47,636 nucleotides of DNA from Candidatus Dormiibacterota bacterium (GTDB lineage: Bacteria; Chloroflexota; Dormibacteria; Aeolococcales; Aeolococcaceae), in the NCBI GenBank assembly GCA_036495095.1, contig DASXNK010000211.1:1-47636 (forward strand). Reading direction: 5' to 3'. Position numbers and translations under genes: made by a program. The notes under the pieces were generated by a model. That model made no database searches. It was not told the DNA's origin and was given only the letters and a program-made list of their open reading frames with translations. Of the stretch, positions 25,593 to 33,008 are shown piece after piece. Each line of letters begins with the position of its first letter. The first letter of the stretch is position 1.

Positions 25593-25620
25593 GTTAAGGA
25601 GCAGGTCGGGGCACGCTTAA
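25593..25620 (-). promoter_or_regulatory. Pho-box-like array for repeat genes C and B
   Basis: Minus-strand TTAAGC, CCGACC and CTTAAC are at 11-bp spacing. AAGATT at 25570-25575 is a possible -10, but its distance differs from the other boxes. Confidence 0.5.
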
Positions 25621-25756
25621 CGAGTTGCAGGGCAGTGTCATTGTCGCCATTGTTGCTTTCCTGGCGATTGAGACGGTGCTAAATCATCCGGAGTGGCCTG
25701 TGGCGATCTGCCCCGCCCGGTGGCACCTGTCCACAGGGCGGCGCCTCACCTCACGA

Positions 25757-25812
25757 CTTAACTCATCCTTAATGAGCGGGTAACCCGCCCATCCCTGGGC
25801 TGGGCCCAGCAT
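25757..25812 (+). promoter_or_regulatory. Pho-type promoter of the pstCAB-phoU operon
   Basis: CTTAAC, CTTAAT, GGTAAC and CATCCC repeat every 11 bp (25757-25795). Then comes an 11-bp gap and the -10 CAGCAT at 25807-25812, the same hexamer as at pstS2. The 446-bp gap between genes C and pstC holds this and the box at 25593. Confidence 0.75.
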
Positions 25813-25908
25813 TGTCGGGGGCCTCCGGGGCGGGTCGGTCGCGCCCGGCGGCCGTACCAGCAGAGAAAGGGGGAACCGCGTGCGTCTGCGCAGAGGTGGA
25901 GCCCGAGG

Positions 25909-26913
25909 ATGAGTCAGGACGTGCTCGCCCCGCCACCACGGGTGGGTCCGGCGCCCCCACCGGGCCCCGCGCGGGCGGTGTGCCGGGTCGGCCTCCGGGC
26001 CGCTCGGGTCGACGCGGTGATGCGCTGGGTGGTGCTCGGCGCCGCCGCGGTCAGCGTGCTCGTCGTCGTCCTGGTGGTCGTCTTCCTCGCCAGCAAGGCG
26101 GCCCCGGTGCTGCACAAGCCCGGTCTGAGGGAGTTCCTCACCAGCGCCGACTGGCAGCCCGACGGCACCGGCGGCGGCTTCGGGGGGGTCTCCTCCTTCG
26201 GCGCGCTCCTTCCCATCGCCGGCTCCGCGATGGTGGTGGCCCTGGCGCTCGTCCTCGCGGTGCCGCTGGCCATCTCGGCCGCGCTCATCCTCGAGGAGCT
26301 CAACCCGGTGGTGGGCGGCCGGGTGCTCCGGCCCGCCGTCGAGCTGTTCGTGGGCATCCCGTCGGTGGTCTACGGCTACCTCGGCTTCATCGCGCTCCTG
26401 CCCATCCTCGAGCGGGTGGCGCCGCCCGGGCGTCAGGGCTCGGGGGTGCTCGCCGCCGGTGTGGTGCTCGCGATCATGGTCACCCCCACCATCGCAACCA
26501 TCAGCGCCGACGGCCTGAGCTCCGTGCCCCGGGCACTCAAGGAGGCGTCCCTGGCCCTCGGCGCCACCCGCTGGCAGACCATCTGGCGGGTGCAGATCCC
26601 GGCGGCGCGGGCCACGATCATCAGCGGCGTGGTGCTGGGGCTGGCCCGGGCGATGGGCGAGGCCCTGGCGGTCGCCCTGGTGATCGGCGACGTCAACGCC
26701 CTCCCCCCCTTCAAGGAGTACGGGCTCAGGGCGCTCCTCTTCCCCACCACGACGATGACCGTGACCATCACCGACGGCGTCAACCAGCTGGCGATCAACC
26801 CGGACGGCACCGCCGCCCGGTACGCACTGGCCCTGGTGCTGCTGCTCATCACCTTCGGCTGCATCGCCGTGGTGCGCTTCGTGAACCGGGGCAGCGTCAG
26901 GAGCGTGGTGTGA
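25909..26913 (+). CDS. pstC: Phosphate ABC transporter permease PstC
   Basis: 334 residues from ATG 25909. A basic cytoplasmic N-terminus leads to a first helix (about residues 40-65, VLGAAAVSVLVVVLVVVFLA), an extracytoplasmic loop (LREFLTSADWQPDG, a PstC hallmark) and further helices. The permease EAA loop reads LKEASLALGATRWQTIWRVQIP, and the family motif PSVVYGYLGFIALLP precedes it. It forms the membrane channel with PstA. It is the first gene of the pstC-pstA-pstB-phoU operon, and its stop overlaps the pstA start. Confidence 0.95.
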   Translation: MSQDVLAPPPRVGPAPPPGPARAVCRVGLRAARVDAVMRWVVLGAAAVSVLVVVLVVVFLASKAAPVLHKPGLREFLTSADWQPDGTGGGFGGVSSFGALLPIAGSAMVVALALVLAVPLAISAALILEELNPVVGGRVLRPAVELFVGIPSVVYGYLGFIALLPILERVAPPGRQGSGVLAAGVVLAIMVTPTIATISADGLSSVPRALKEASLALGATRWQTIWRVQIPAARATIISGVVLGLARAMGEALAVALVIGDVNALPPFKEYGLRALLFPTTTMTVTITDGVNQLAINPDGTAARYALALVLLLITFGCIAVVRFVNRGSVRSVV

Positions 26914-27788
26914 ACCGCCGGGCCCGGGTCACCGACCAGGCGGCGGTGCTGATCATCCGCGGCCTCGGGGTGATCCTGGTGGCGCTGCTCGCCTGGATCA
27001 TCGTCTTCCTCATCATCAACGGCTGGCAGGAGCTGCACCGGCTCGGCTTCTACACCCAGGCACCGAACATCGGCGGCCCCGGCAGCGGGGTGGGCCCGCA
27101 GCTCTTCAACACCTTCTACGTCCTGGTCCTCTCGATGCTGCTCACCGTGCCGGTGGCCCTGCTGGCGGGGATCTACTTCGCCGAGTACGCCGGCACCGGG
27201 GCGCTCACCAACGCGGTGCGCCGGGCCACCGAGACCCTGGCCACGCTGCCCTCGATCATCGTCGGCCTGTTCGGGTTCGCCCTCTTCGTCGAGGCCACCC
27301 ACTCCCATCCCAGCCGGCTTGCCGCCGCCCTCGCCCTGCTGGTGATCAACCTGCCGTACGGCATCCGGATCACCGAGGACGCGCTCCGGTCGATTCCCAG
27401 CAACCTGCGCGAGGGCAGCCTGGCGCTCGGTGCCACCCGCTGGCAGACGGTCACCCGGGTGCTGCTCCCGGCGGCGCTTCCCAGCCTGATCACCGGGGTC
27501 ATCCTCATGGCCGGGCGCGCCTTCGGCGAGGCCGCGGCCATCCTCTTCACCGGATCCGCAGGAGCGATCACGGCGGCGGGCAACTACAGCCTGAGCCCGT
27601 TTCTCGCCGGCGACACCCTCGCCGTCGACCTCTACCAGTTCCGCACCCAGGCCGAGCCGGGCACGGTGACCGACGCCCGGCAGTACGCTGACGGCGTGGC
27701 CGCCCTGCTCATCCTGCTGGTGCTGGTCTTCAACGCGTCCGCCCGCCTGATCGGCCGTGTGGCCGTCCGCCGCCTGCAGGGAGGCTGA
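26910..27788 (+). CDS. pstA: Phosphate ABC transporter permease PstA
   Basis: 292 residues. The start is GTG 26910, overlapping the pstC stop by 4 bp (GTGA). The frame stays open far upstream, but only this start fits the family length. Helices include GLGVILVALLAWIIVFLIINGW, LVLSMLLTVPVALLAGIYFAEYA and TLPSIIVGLFGFALFV. The EAA loop reads LREGSLALGATRWQTVTRVLLP, almost identical to that of PstC. NLPYGIRITEDALRSIP and GRAFGEAAAILFTG are PstA-type. It pairs with PstC for high-affinity phosphate import. Confidence 0.95.
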   Translation: MNRRARVTDQAAVLIIRGLGVILVALLAWIIVFLIINGWQELHRLGFYTQAPNIGGPGSGVGPQLFNTFYVLVLSMLLTVPVALLAGIYFAEYAGTGALTNAVRRATETLATLPSIIVGLFGFALFVEATHSHPSRLAAALALLVINLPYGIRITEDALRSIPSNLREGSLALGATRWQTVTRVLLPAALPSLITGVILMAGRAFGEAAAILFTGSAGAITAAGNYSLSPFLAGDTLAVDLYQFRTQAEPGTVTDARQYADGVAALLILLVLVFNASARLIGRVAVRRLQGG

Positions 27789-27797
27789 GGGAGAGAG

Positions 27798-28637
27798 ATG
27801 GGGATGTCCGCCGCCGAGCCCATGGACGGGTCGCAACCCGCGGAGACAGCGAGCCCCAGCGCGGAGCCCGACCGGAAGATCTCGACCCGCGACCTCAACC
27901 TGTACTACGGCACGACCCACGCGGTCCGCGACGTCAACTTCTGGGCCACGCCCGGCGACATCACCGCGATCATCGGCCCCAGCGGCTGCGGCAAGAGCAC
28001 CCTGCTGCGCAGCCTCAACCGGATCAACGACGTGATCCCCGGCTTCCGGATGGAGGGGTCGATCCTGCTCGACGGCGAGGACCTGCTCGTCCCCGGGGTG
28101 GACGTGATCAATCTCCGGCGCCGGATGGGCATGCTCTTCCAGCGGCCCAACCCCTTCCCCGCCTCCATCTACGACAACGTCGCCTACGGCCTGCGCCTCG
28201 CCGGCCGGGTTCCCCGGTCGGTCGCCGACGGCATCGTGGAGAGCTCGCTGCAGCGCGTCGCGCTCTGGGACGAGGTCAAGGACCGGCTGGGCAGCTCCGG
28301 CCTCGGTCTCAGCGGAGGCCAGCAGCAGCGCCTCTGCCTGGCCCGGGCGCTGGCGGTCGAGCCGGACGTGATCCTGATGGACGAGCCCTGCTCGGCCCTC
28401 GACCCGATCGCCACCCTGCGCATCGAGGAGCTGCTCCACGAGCTCCGAGGATCGGTCACCATGGTGATCGTCACCCACAACATGCAGCAGGCGACCCGGG
28501 TCAGCGACCGGACCGCCTTCATGCTCGTCGGTGAGGGACGTGTCGGTGAGCTGGTGGAGATGGGCCCGACGATCGAGCTCTTCAGCAATCCCAGGGACCG
28601 GCGCACCGAGGACTACATCACCGGGAGGTTCGGATGA
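27798..28637 (+). CDS. pstB: Phosphate ABC transporter ATP-binding protein PstB
   Basis: 279 residues from ATG 27798 (GAGGGAGAGAG upstream), 9 bp after pstA. A 28-residue acidic and Ser/Pro leader precedes [20 protein letters not shown]. Motifs present: Walker [10 protein letters not shown], the PstB-specific [16 protein letters not shown]-loop [17 protein letters not shown], signature [15 protein letters not shown], Walker [23 protein letters not shown], and switch [18 protein letters not shown]. This is a complete PstB. It overlaps phoU by 4 bp. Confidence 0.96.
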   Translation: MGMSAAEPMDGSQPAETASPSAEPDRKISTRDLNLYYGTTHAVRDVNFWATPGDITAIIGPSGCGKSTLLRSLNRINDVIPGFRMEGSILLDGEDLLVPGVDVINLRRRMGMLFQRPNPFPASIYDNVAYGLRLAGRVPRSVADGIVESSLQRVALWDEVKDRLGSSGLGLSGGQQQRLCLARALAVEPDVILMDEPCSALDPIATLRIEELLHELRGSVTMVIVTHNMQQATRVSDRTAFMLVGEGRVGELVEMGPTIELFSNPRDRRTEDYITGRFG

Positions 28638-29308
28638 GCGAGATCGTCTCCCATCCCCAGCGGAGCGTCTTCGACGAGGAGCTGCGCTCGGTCCGCTCCG
28701 CGGTCACCGAGATGGGCGAGCTGGTCGACCGGGCCATCTCCGGCGCGATGGTGGGGCTCATGGAGCGCGACGTCGACGCCTGCGCGGTGGTGATCGCCGA
28801 GGACGCGCGGATCAACGAGCTGCAGCGGGATGTCCGCGAGCAGAGCTTCACGATGATCCTCACCCAGGCCCCGGTGGCCCGCGACCTGCGCGAGATCATG
28901 GGGCTGCTCCACATGTCCGCGGAGCTGGAGCGGATGGGCGACCACTGCGTCAGCATCGCCAAGATCGCGCGCTCGCTCGCCGACTTCCCCCAGCTGGCCA
29001 CCCACATCGACCTCCCCAAGATGGCCCAATTCTGCCGGGAGCAGGTGCGCGACATCCTCGCCGGCGTGGTCGCGCGGGACGTCGCCCGGGCCCGGCTGGT
29101 GGCGGCGCGCGACGACCGCATCGACCGGGTCTACCACCGCCTCTTCGACGAGCTCGTCCAGCTGATGTCGGACGACGGGCAGAGCGCCTACCGGGCCACC
29201 CACCTCGTCTTCGTCGCCCACCACCTGGAGCGCATCGCCGACCGGGTGACCAACATCGCCGAGGATCTCGTCTACCTGGAGACCGGGGTCATCGAGGAGC
29301 TCGGCTGA
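28634..29308 (+). CDS. phoU: Phosphate signalling regulator PhoU
   Basis: 224 residues; start ATG 28634 overlaps the pstB stop. Two PhoU three-helix repeats are present. The first ends in [28 protein letters not shown], the second in [25 protein letters not shown]. Both carry the E/D-x3-D metal-cluster pattern. PhoU couples Pst transport state to PhoR, lowering Pho regulon output in high phosphate. It is the last gene of the pst operon. A shorter-range paralogue is encoded at 8589. Confidence 0.94.
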   Translation: MSEIVSHPQRSVFDEELRSVRSAVTEMGELVDRAISGAMVGLMERDVDACAVVIAEDARINELQRDVREQSFTMILTQAPVARDLREIMGLLHMSAELERMGDHCVSIAKIARSLADFPQLATHIDLPKMAQFCREQVRDILAGVVARDVARARLVAARDDRIDRVYHRLFDELVQLMSDDGQSAYRATHLVFVAHHLERIADRVTNIAEDLVYLETGVIEELG

Positions 29309-29319
29309 CGCAGTGACGG

Positions 29320-29366
29320 CCATCCGGTGGCCCGGACCGCGACGGCGATCCGGGCCGGACGGATGG
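29320..29366 (+). terminator. Probable terminator structure after phoU
   Basis: CCATCCG pairs with CGGATGG (29320-29326 with 29360-29366) and CCCGGA with TCCGGG inside it, giving 13 bp with an internal loop. The rest of the 274-bp gap to pstS2 holds the Pho promoter at 29479. Confidence 0.45.
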
Positions 29367-29478
29367 TTGGCGACGGAGGCGAGAGCTCGTGTGAGTATGT
29401 GCCACGACTGACGAAGACCGGGCAACCCGCTGTTCAAGGGACGGTGATCGAATGGAGTGCCCGGGGCGGCCAGCCACT

Positions 29479-29524
29479 CCTTAATGTGCGCCTAACCCGT
29501 CCTTGACGTCCGCCCCGGCAGCAT
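29479..29524 (+). promoter_or_regulatory. Pho-type promoter of pstS2
   Basis: CCTTAA, GCCTAA and CCTTGA repeat every 11 bp (29479, 29490, 29501). Then comes a 12-bp gap and CAGCAT at 29519-29524 as -10. This is a textbook tandem-box promoter shape. Confidence 0.75.
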
Positions 29525-29582
29525 AGGGCTGTTTCGTCATCCGTGACAGGGCGGATGACTGTCGACCAACGGGGGGTCCGAC

Positions 29583-30497
29583 GTGCACCGACATCTGAAT
29601 CTCATGGCCGCGCCCATGCTCCTCGGCGTCCTCGCCCTGGCGGCGTGCGGCAGCGACACCAGCGGCACCGGGTCGACCTCGAGCAGCAGCAGCACCACCA
29701 GCTCGAAGGCCGCGGCGGCCTGCGCCACCGGCACCGCCACCGCCAGCGGCTCCACCGCGCTGCTGCCGCTGGCGCAGAAGGCAGCCGAGCTCTACGCGGC
29801 GAAGTGCCCCGGCGCCACCATCACCGTCAGCGGCGGCGGCTCCTCCACCGGCCTCGCCAACGTCGCCGCGGGCACCTCGGACATCGGCGACTCCGACGTC
29901 CCCGTGAGCGACGCGCCGACAATCAACGCCAGCGCGCTCACCGACCACCAGGTCGCCATCGTCGTCTTCGCGATCATCGTGAACCCCAAGACCACGGTGA
30001 CCAACCTGACCCTGAAGCAGGCCCAGGACGTCTTCAGCGGCAAGGTCACCAACTGGAAGGACGTGGGCGGCGCCGACCTGCCGGTCACCCTGATCGAGCG
30101 CAAGCCGGGCTCAGGCACCCGCCTCGCCTTCGACAAGACGGTGATGCGGGGCACCCCGGAGTCGACCACGCCGGCCTCCACCCAGGACTCGACCCAGCTC
30201 GTGGTCCAGGGCGTGACCGGCGCCGACGGAGGCGTCTCCTACGTCAGCCTCGCCTCGGCGAACGCCACCGTGACGGCGCTGAGCCTGGACGGCGTCAAGC
30301 CGGGCGCCGACACCGTCAAGGCCGGTCAGTACCCCGCCTTCTCCCACGAGCACATGTACACCAAGGGGCAGGGCTCGGCGCTCGCCCAGTCCTTCATCGC
30401 CTACATCCTGACCGACACCTTCCAGACCGGGACGGTGACCACCCTCGGGTTCCTGCCGCTCTCGACCACCGACGCTCAGTCGCTGGCCGACAGGTAG
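29583..30497 (+). CDS. pstS: Phosphate ABC transporter substrate-binding lipoprotein PstS (copy 2)
   Basis: 304 residues from GTG 29583; an ATG at 29604 is the alternative. The N-terminus MHRHLNLMAAPMLLGVLALAACG ends in a clear lipobox, so the mature protein is membrane-anchored. A Ser/Thr-rich linker leads to the binding domain with GSTALLPLAQKAAELY, ITVSGGGSSTGLANV, GTSDIGDSDVP, ERKPGSGTRLAFD and FSHEHMYTKG. It shares all these motifs with PstS1 (16863) but, unlike it, has a canonical lipobox. It has its own Pho promoter behind the pstCAB-phoU operon. The two PstS proteins may differ in affinity or location. Confidence 0.94.
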   Translation: MHRHLNLMAAPMLLGVLALAACGSDTSGTGSTSSSSSTTSSKAAAACATGTATASGSTALLPLAQKAAELYAAKCPGATITVSGGGSSTGLANVAAGTSDIGDSDVPVSDAPTINASALTDHQVAIVVFAIIVNPKTTVTNLTLKQAQDVFSGKVTNWKDVGGADLPVTLIERKPGSGTRLAFDKTVMRGTPESTTPASTQDSTQLVVQGVTGADGGVSYVSLASANATVTALSLDGVKPGADTVKAGQYPAFSHEHMYTKGQGSALAQSFIAYILTDTFQTGTVTTLGFLPLSTTDAQSLADR

Positions 30498-30508
30498 CGG
30501 CGGCGGGG

Positions 30509-30541
30509 CCGCCGCCGGCTCACTCGGAGCCGGCGGCGGCG
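30509..30541. terminator. Bidirectional terminator hairpin after pstS2
   Basis: A perfect 14-bp stem (GCCGCCGCCGGCTC with its complement) and a 5-nt loop lie 12 bp past the pstS2 stop. It overlaps the last codons of the convergent gene at 30520. Confidence 0.7.
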
Positions 30542-30813
30542 GCCCTCCGGCGGCTGGACGCGGCGCGGCGGCGCGCCGCCGGCTGAGCCTGGCCCTCGAG
30601 CACGGCGTCGCCGCCCGACTCGAGCGTCTGGCGGGCGGTGCGCTCGGCGAAGATGGGCACGAAGTCCTGCACCTTCGCGTTGGCCGCCAGCCGCTGGTAG
30701 GCGTCGAGCAGGGTGTTCTCCACGACATCGGCGGGATGCCGGTCGGCGTAGCGGGAGCGGAGCGAGGCCGCGGCGGCCTCCAGCGCAGGCGGGATGCGGT
30801 GCGGCGTGGTCAT
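30520..30813 (-). CDS. Small three-helix-bundle protein with basic Ala/Arg tail
   Basis: 97 residues from ATG 30813. The core IPPALEAAAASLRSRYADRHPADVVENTLLDAYQRLAANAKVQDFVPIFAERTARQTL has the exact spacing of the three-helix bundle domain found alone, or N-terminal to ArsC-like phosphatases, in GC-rich bacteria. The last 20 residues are Arg/Ala-rich (ARRRAASSRRRAAAAGSE) and might bind nucleic acid or polyphosphate. The gene at 8086 resembles it. A four-unit Pho promoter (30886-30941) lies upstream. The function of the domain is not known. Confidence 0.65.
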   Translation of the reverse strand: MTTPHRIPPALEAAAASLRSRYADRHPADVVENTLLDAYQRLAANAKVQDFVPIFAERTARQTLESGGDAVLEGQAQPAARRRAASSRRRAAAAGSE

Positions 30814-30885
30814 GCCACGCCCGCCCGGGCACGAATGGGCACGCTTGGTTTCCCCCCAAGGACGCGATGCCGGTGCTGCTCCCCC

Positions 30886-30941
30886 AGTCTGTCACCCCCC
30901 CTCCGATCGCGGGGCCAAGCAGAAAAGAACAAATGGTTAAG
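30886..30941 (-). promoter_or_regulatory. Pho-type promoter of the three-helix-bundle gene
   Basis: Minus-strand CTTAAC, GTTCTT, CTTGGC and GATCGG are spaced 11 bp apart, followed by 11 bp and the -10 CAGACT (30886-30891). Confidence 0.65.
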
Positions 30942-30974
30942 AAGGGGGGACCCGCGACACCACTGCCCGGCGGG

Positions 30975-32060
30975 TCAGGAGCGGGACGCGGCCGCCAGCG
31001 CGCGGCGGAGCGGCACCACCCGGTCGCTGATGATGATCTGCACCCCGCAGCGGAGCACCTGGCGGGCGAGGCCGACCCGGTTGACCGTCCAGGCGGCCAT
31101 CAGCAGCCCGAGCCGCTCGGCGGCGGCGCACAGCGCCGGGGTGATCGCCCCGTGGGCGACCGCCAGCCCGGCCGGGGCCACCTCGGCGGCGAGCCGCGGC
31201 AGCTGGCCGGGCAGCCAGCGACGGGTGGGGATGGCGGCGAGGTGGAGCAGGTCCTCACGGCAGAGCGGACGGTCACGGGCGAGGCTGCCGAGATCGGTGA
31301 GCGGCGGCACCAGGCCGCGCAGGCCGCGCCGCTGGGCGAGCACCTCGACCACCGCGCCCGCCCACTCCGGCGAGGTGGCGGGGATGGCCGGCAGGCTCCA
31401 CCAGCGCGGCACCGCCGGCGCCCCCCGGCGCAGCTCGATCAGCACCGCCCGCTCGTCGCTGCACACCCCGAGCACGTCGAGGCCGCGGTGACGCTGCAGC
31501 CACCGGGCCAGGGGGGTGGCCACCTCGCGGGTCTTCACGTCGATGAGCAGGGGCACCCGCCCGGCCACCATCTCGACGGCCTCGTCGAGGGTGAGCAGGT
31601 CGTGGCCGCGCCGGCGGAGCTCGTCGAGCGTCACCGTCGACAGCCGGCGGCCGCTGGCGAGCCGCGCGTCGTGGCGCAGCACCAGGGCGCCGTCGGCGGT
31701 CGCGCAGACGTCGAGCTCGACACAGTCGACGTCGGCGCGCAGCACCTCGTCGATGGTCTCGCGGGTGGGGGCTCCGCCGGGACGCGCGGCGGCGAGGCCG
31801 GCGTGCGCCACCCAGCGCGTCGCCGCCACCGCCTCGGTGCAGCCGCGCCCGGGCGCACCGCGCTCGGTCTCGAGGACGCGGCGGTGCTCGGCCCCGCATC
31901 GGAGGCAGCTCTCGCGCATGCGCCCGCCGGCGCGCTCGTCGAGCGCGCGCCGCCGGCTTCCGCACCAGGTGCACGCGGCGAGCCGCAGCCCGGTCTCCTC
32001 CACGGTGTGCCCCGGCCGCTCGTCGAGCCGGGCCGCGAGCGTGGAGGTCACGCTGTCCAT
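30975..32060 (-). CDS. Glycerophosphodiester phosphodiesterase with N-terminal zinc-ribbon-like segment
   Basis: 361 residues from ATG 32060. ATG 32078 is also in frame, but neither has a ribosome site. The -10 TAGCAT at 32059-32064 would place transcription start near GTG 32051, so the mRNA may be leaderless. The N-terminus has two CxxC knuckles (CTWCGSRRR and CLRCGAEHRR), an apparent zinc ribbon. The GDPD TIM barrel follows: HAGLAAARPGGAPTRETIDEVL, VELDV, LVLRHDARL with the catalytic His, LLIDVKT, then a late AWTVNR. These enzymes cut glycerophosphodiesters to glycerol-3-phosphate. With no signal peptide it is probably cytoplasmic. A Pho array lies upstream. Confidence 0.82.
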   Translation of the reverse strand: MDSVTSTLAARLDERPGHTVEETGLRLAACTWCGSRRRALDERAGGRMRESCLRCGAEHRRVLETERGAPGRGCTEAVAATRWVAHAGLAAARPGGAPTRETIDEVLRADVDCVELDVCATADGALVLRHDARLASGRRLSTVTLDELRRRGHDLLTLDEAVEMVAGRVPLLIDVKTREVATPLARWLQRHRGLDVLGVCSDERAVLIELRRGAPAVPRWWSLPAIPATSPEWAGAVVEVLAQRRGLRGLVPPLTDLGSLARDRPLCREDLLHLAAIPTRRWLPGQLPRLAAEVAPAGLAVAHGAITPALCAAAERLGLLMAAWTVNRVGLARQVLRCGVQIIISDRVVPLRRALAAASRS

Positions 32061-32103
32061 GCTAGGCGCGGCGCGCATCCAGAGGGGGGAAGGGGGCTTT
32101 AAG
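32059..32103 (-). promoter_or_regulatory. Pho-type promoter of the GDPD gene
   Basis: Minus-strand CTTAAA, CTTCCC and TGGATG are at 11-bp spacing, then 11 bp, then TAGCAT (32059-32064). The promoter overlaps the conventional ATG starts, which supports a leaderless GTG start at 32051. Confidence 0.55.
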
Positions 32104-32146
32104 ATCGTGCGGGGGTGTGCTGAAACGCCCTCACGCGGCGGGCGAA

Positions 32147-32851
32147 TCAGCTCCGCGGCAACTGGTCGAGTCGGTAGCCGACCGCGAACACCGTGGTGAT
32201 CCGGAACGGGATGGCCTCGAAGCGCTCGAACTTCTCGCGCAGCCAGCGCACGTGCACGTCAACGGTCTTGCGGTCGCCGTAGAAGTTGCTCCCCCAGACC
32301 TGCTGGATCAGGCTCTCGCGCGAGTGCACGCGGTTGGGATGCGCGAGCATGAACGACAGCAGGTCGAACTCCTTCGGCGCCAGCCGCACCTCCTCCTCGC
32401 CGACGTGCACGGTGCGCGCGCCGCGGTCGAGCTTGAAACCGTCGAGCTGCTCGACGTCGGAGGGCTGGCCGCCCTTCTGACCGCTGAGCTCCACCCGGCG
32501 CAGCAGCGCGTTGATGCGCGCCATCAGCTCGGTCAGCGAGAACGGCTTGGTGACGTAGTCGTCGGCGCCGACGTGGAGGCCGACCACCTTGTCGATCTCC
32601 GCGCCCTTGGCGGTGAGCATGAGGATCGGCGTGGCCATCTCCTGGCGGAGGATGCGGCAGACCTCGAGCCCGCTGAGCTCGGGCAGCATGAGGTCGAGCA
32701 GGATGAGGTCGGGACGGATGCGGCGCGCCTCGTTGAGCGCCTCCGGGCCGGTGCCCGCCTCGCTGACCTCGTACCCCTCCTTGACGAGGTTGTACCGCAG
32801 CGTCTGGCGGATGTTCGCCTCGTCCTCCACGACGAGGATGCGCTTCGGCAT
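32147..32851 (-). CDS. phoB: PhoB/PhoP-type response regulator (OmpR family)
   Basis: 234 residues. The receiver domain (1-120) has the acid pair E9-D10, phospho-acceptor D53 (LILLDLMLPE), T80 and K102. The C-terminal winged helix (about 135-232) has LAPKEFDLLSFMLAHPNRVHSRESLIQQVWG, then RKTVDVHVRWLREKFE and the wing VFAVGYRLD. It is divergent from phoR, and a Pho-like array lies between them. It is the best candidate for the protein that binds the TTAA boxes across the window, since its linker and recognition helix are intact. The assignment to PhoB/PhoP rests on the PhoR neighbour and context; the fold itself is shared by many OmpR-type regulators. Confidence 0.88.
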   Translation of the reverse strand: MPKRILVVEDEANIRQTLRYNLVKEGYEVSEAGTGPEALNEARRIRPDLILLDLMLPELSGLEVCRILRQEMATPILMLTAKGAEIDKVVGLHVGADDYVTKPFSLTELMARINALLRRVELSGQKGGQPSDVEQLDGFKLDRGARTVHVGEEEVRLAPKEFDLLSFMLAHPNRVHSRESLIQQVWGSNFYGDRKTVDVHVRWLREKFERFEAIPFRITTVFAVGYRLDQLPRS

Positions 32852-32899
32852 CAGCGTGTGCGCGCCTGGGAATCTGCGATGCCGGTGACCACTTCCTGC

Positions 32900-32965
32900 A
32901 TGGTGCGGTGCGCCGGGGGCGGGGCGGGTTATCGGCCACTTAAGGGTCCGTTAACCGTGCTCAGC
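32900..32965 (-). promoter_or_regulatory. Pho-box array between phoB and phoR
   Basis: On the plus strand GGTTAT, ACTTAA, CGTTAA and CTCAGC repeat every 11 bp (32927-32965). Read toward phoB, one further unit, a 10-bp gap and CACCAT (32900-32905) fit the geometry of the other Pho promoters. This suggests positive autoregulation of phoB. Confidence 0.6.
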
Positions 32966-32994
32966 CGGGCGGGGTGGTGAAGGACCGGCGCCCC

Positions 32995-33000
32995 TATACT
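32995..33000 (+). promoter_or_regulatory. -10 element of phoR, probable leaderless transcript
   Basis: TATACT ends 8 bp before ATG 33009, so transcription would begin at or next to the start codon. No ribosome site is present. Confidence 0.55.
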
Positions 33001-33008
33001 CGGGGTCG

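Noticed and set aside
25812-26909. Upstream extension of the pstA frame, suggesting a 658-residue protein
   Set aside because: This part overlaps pstC in another frame and lacks permease features; GTG 26910 gives a standard PstA.
30867-32102. 411-codon plus-strand frame opposite the GDPD gene
   Set aside because: Composition is antisense-like and the GDPD motifs on the other strand are convincing.
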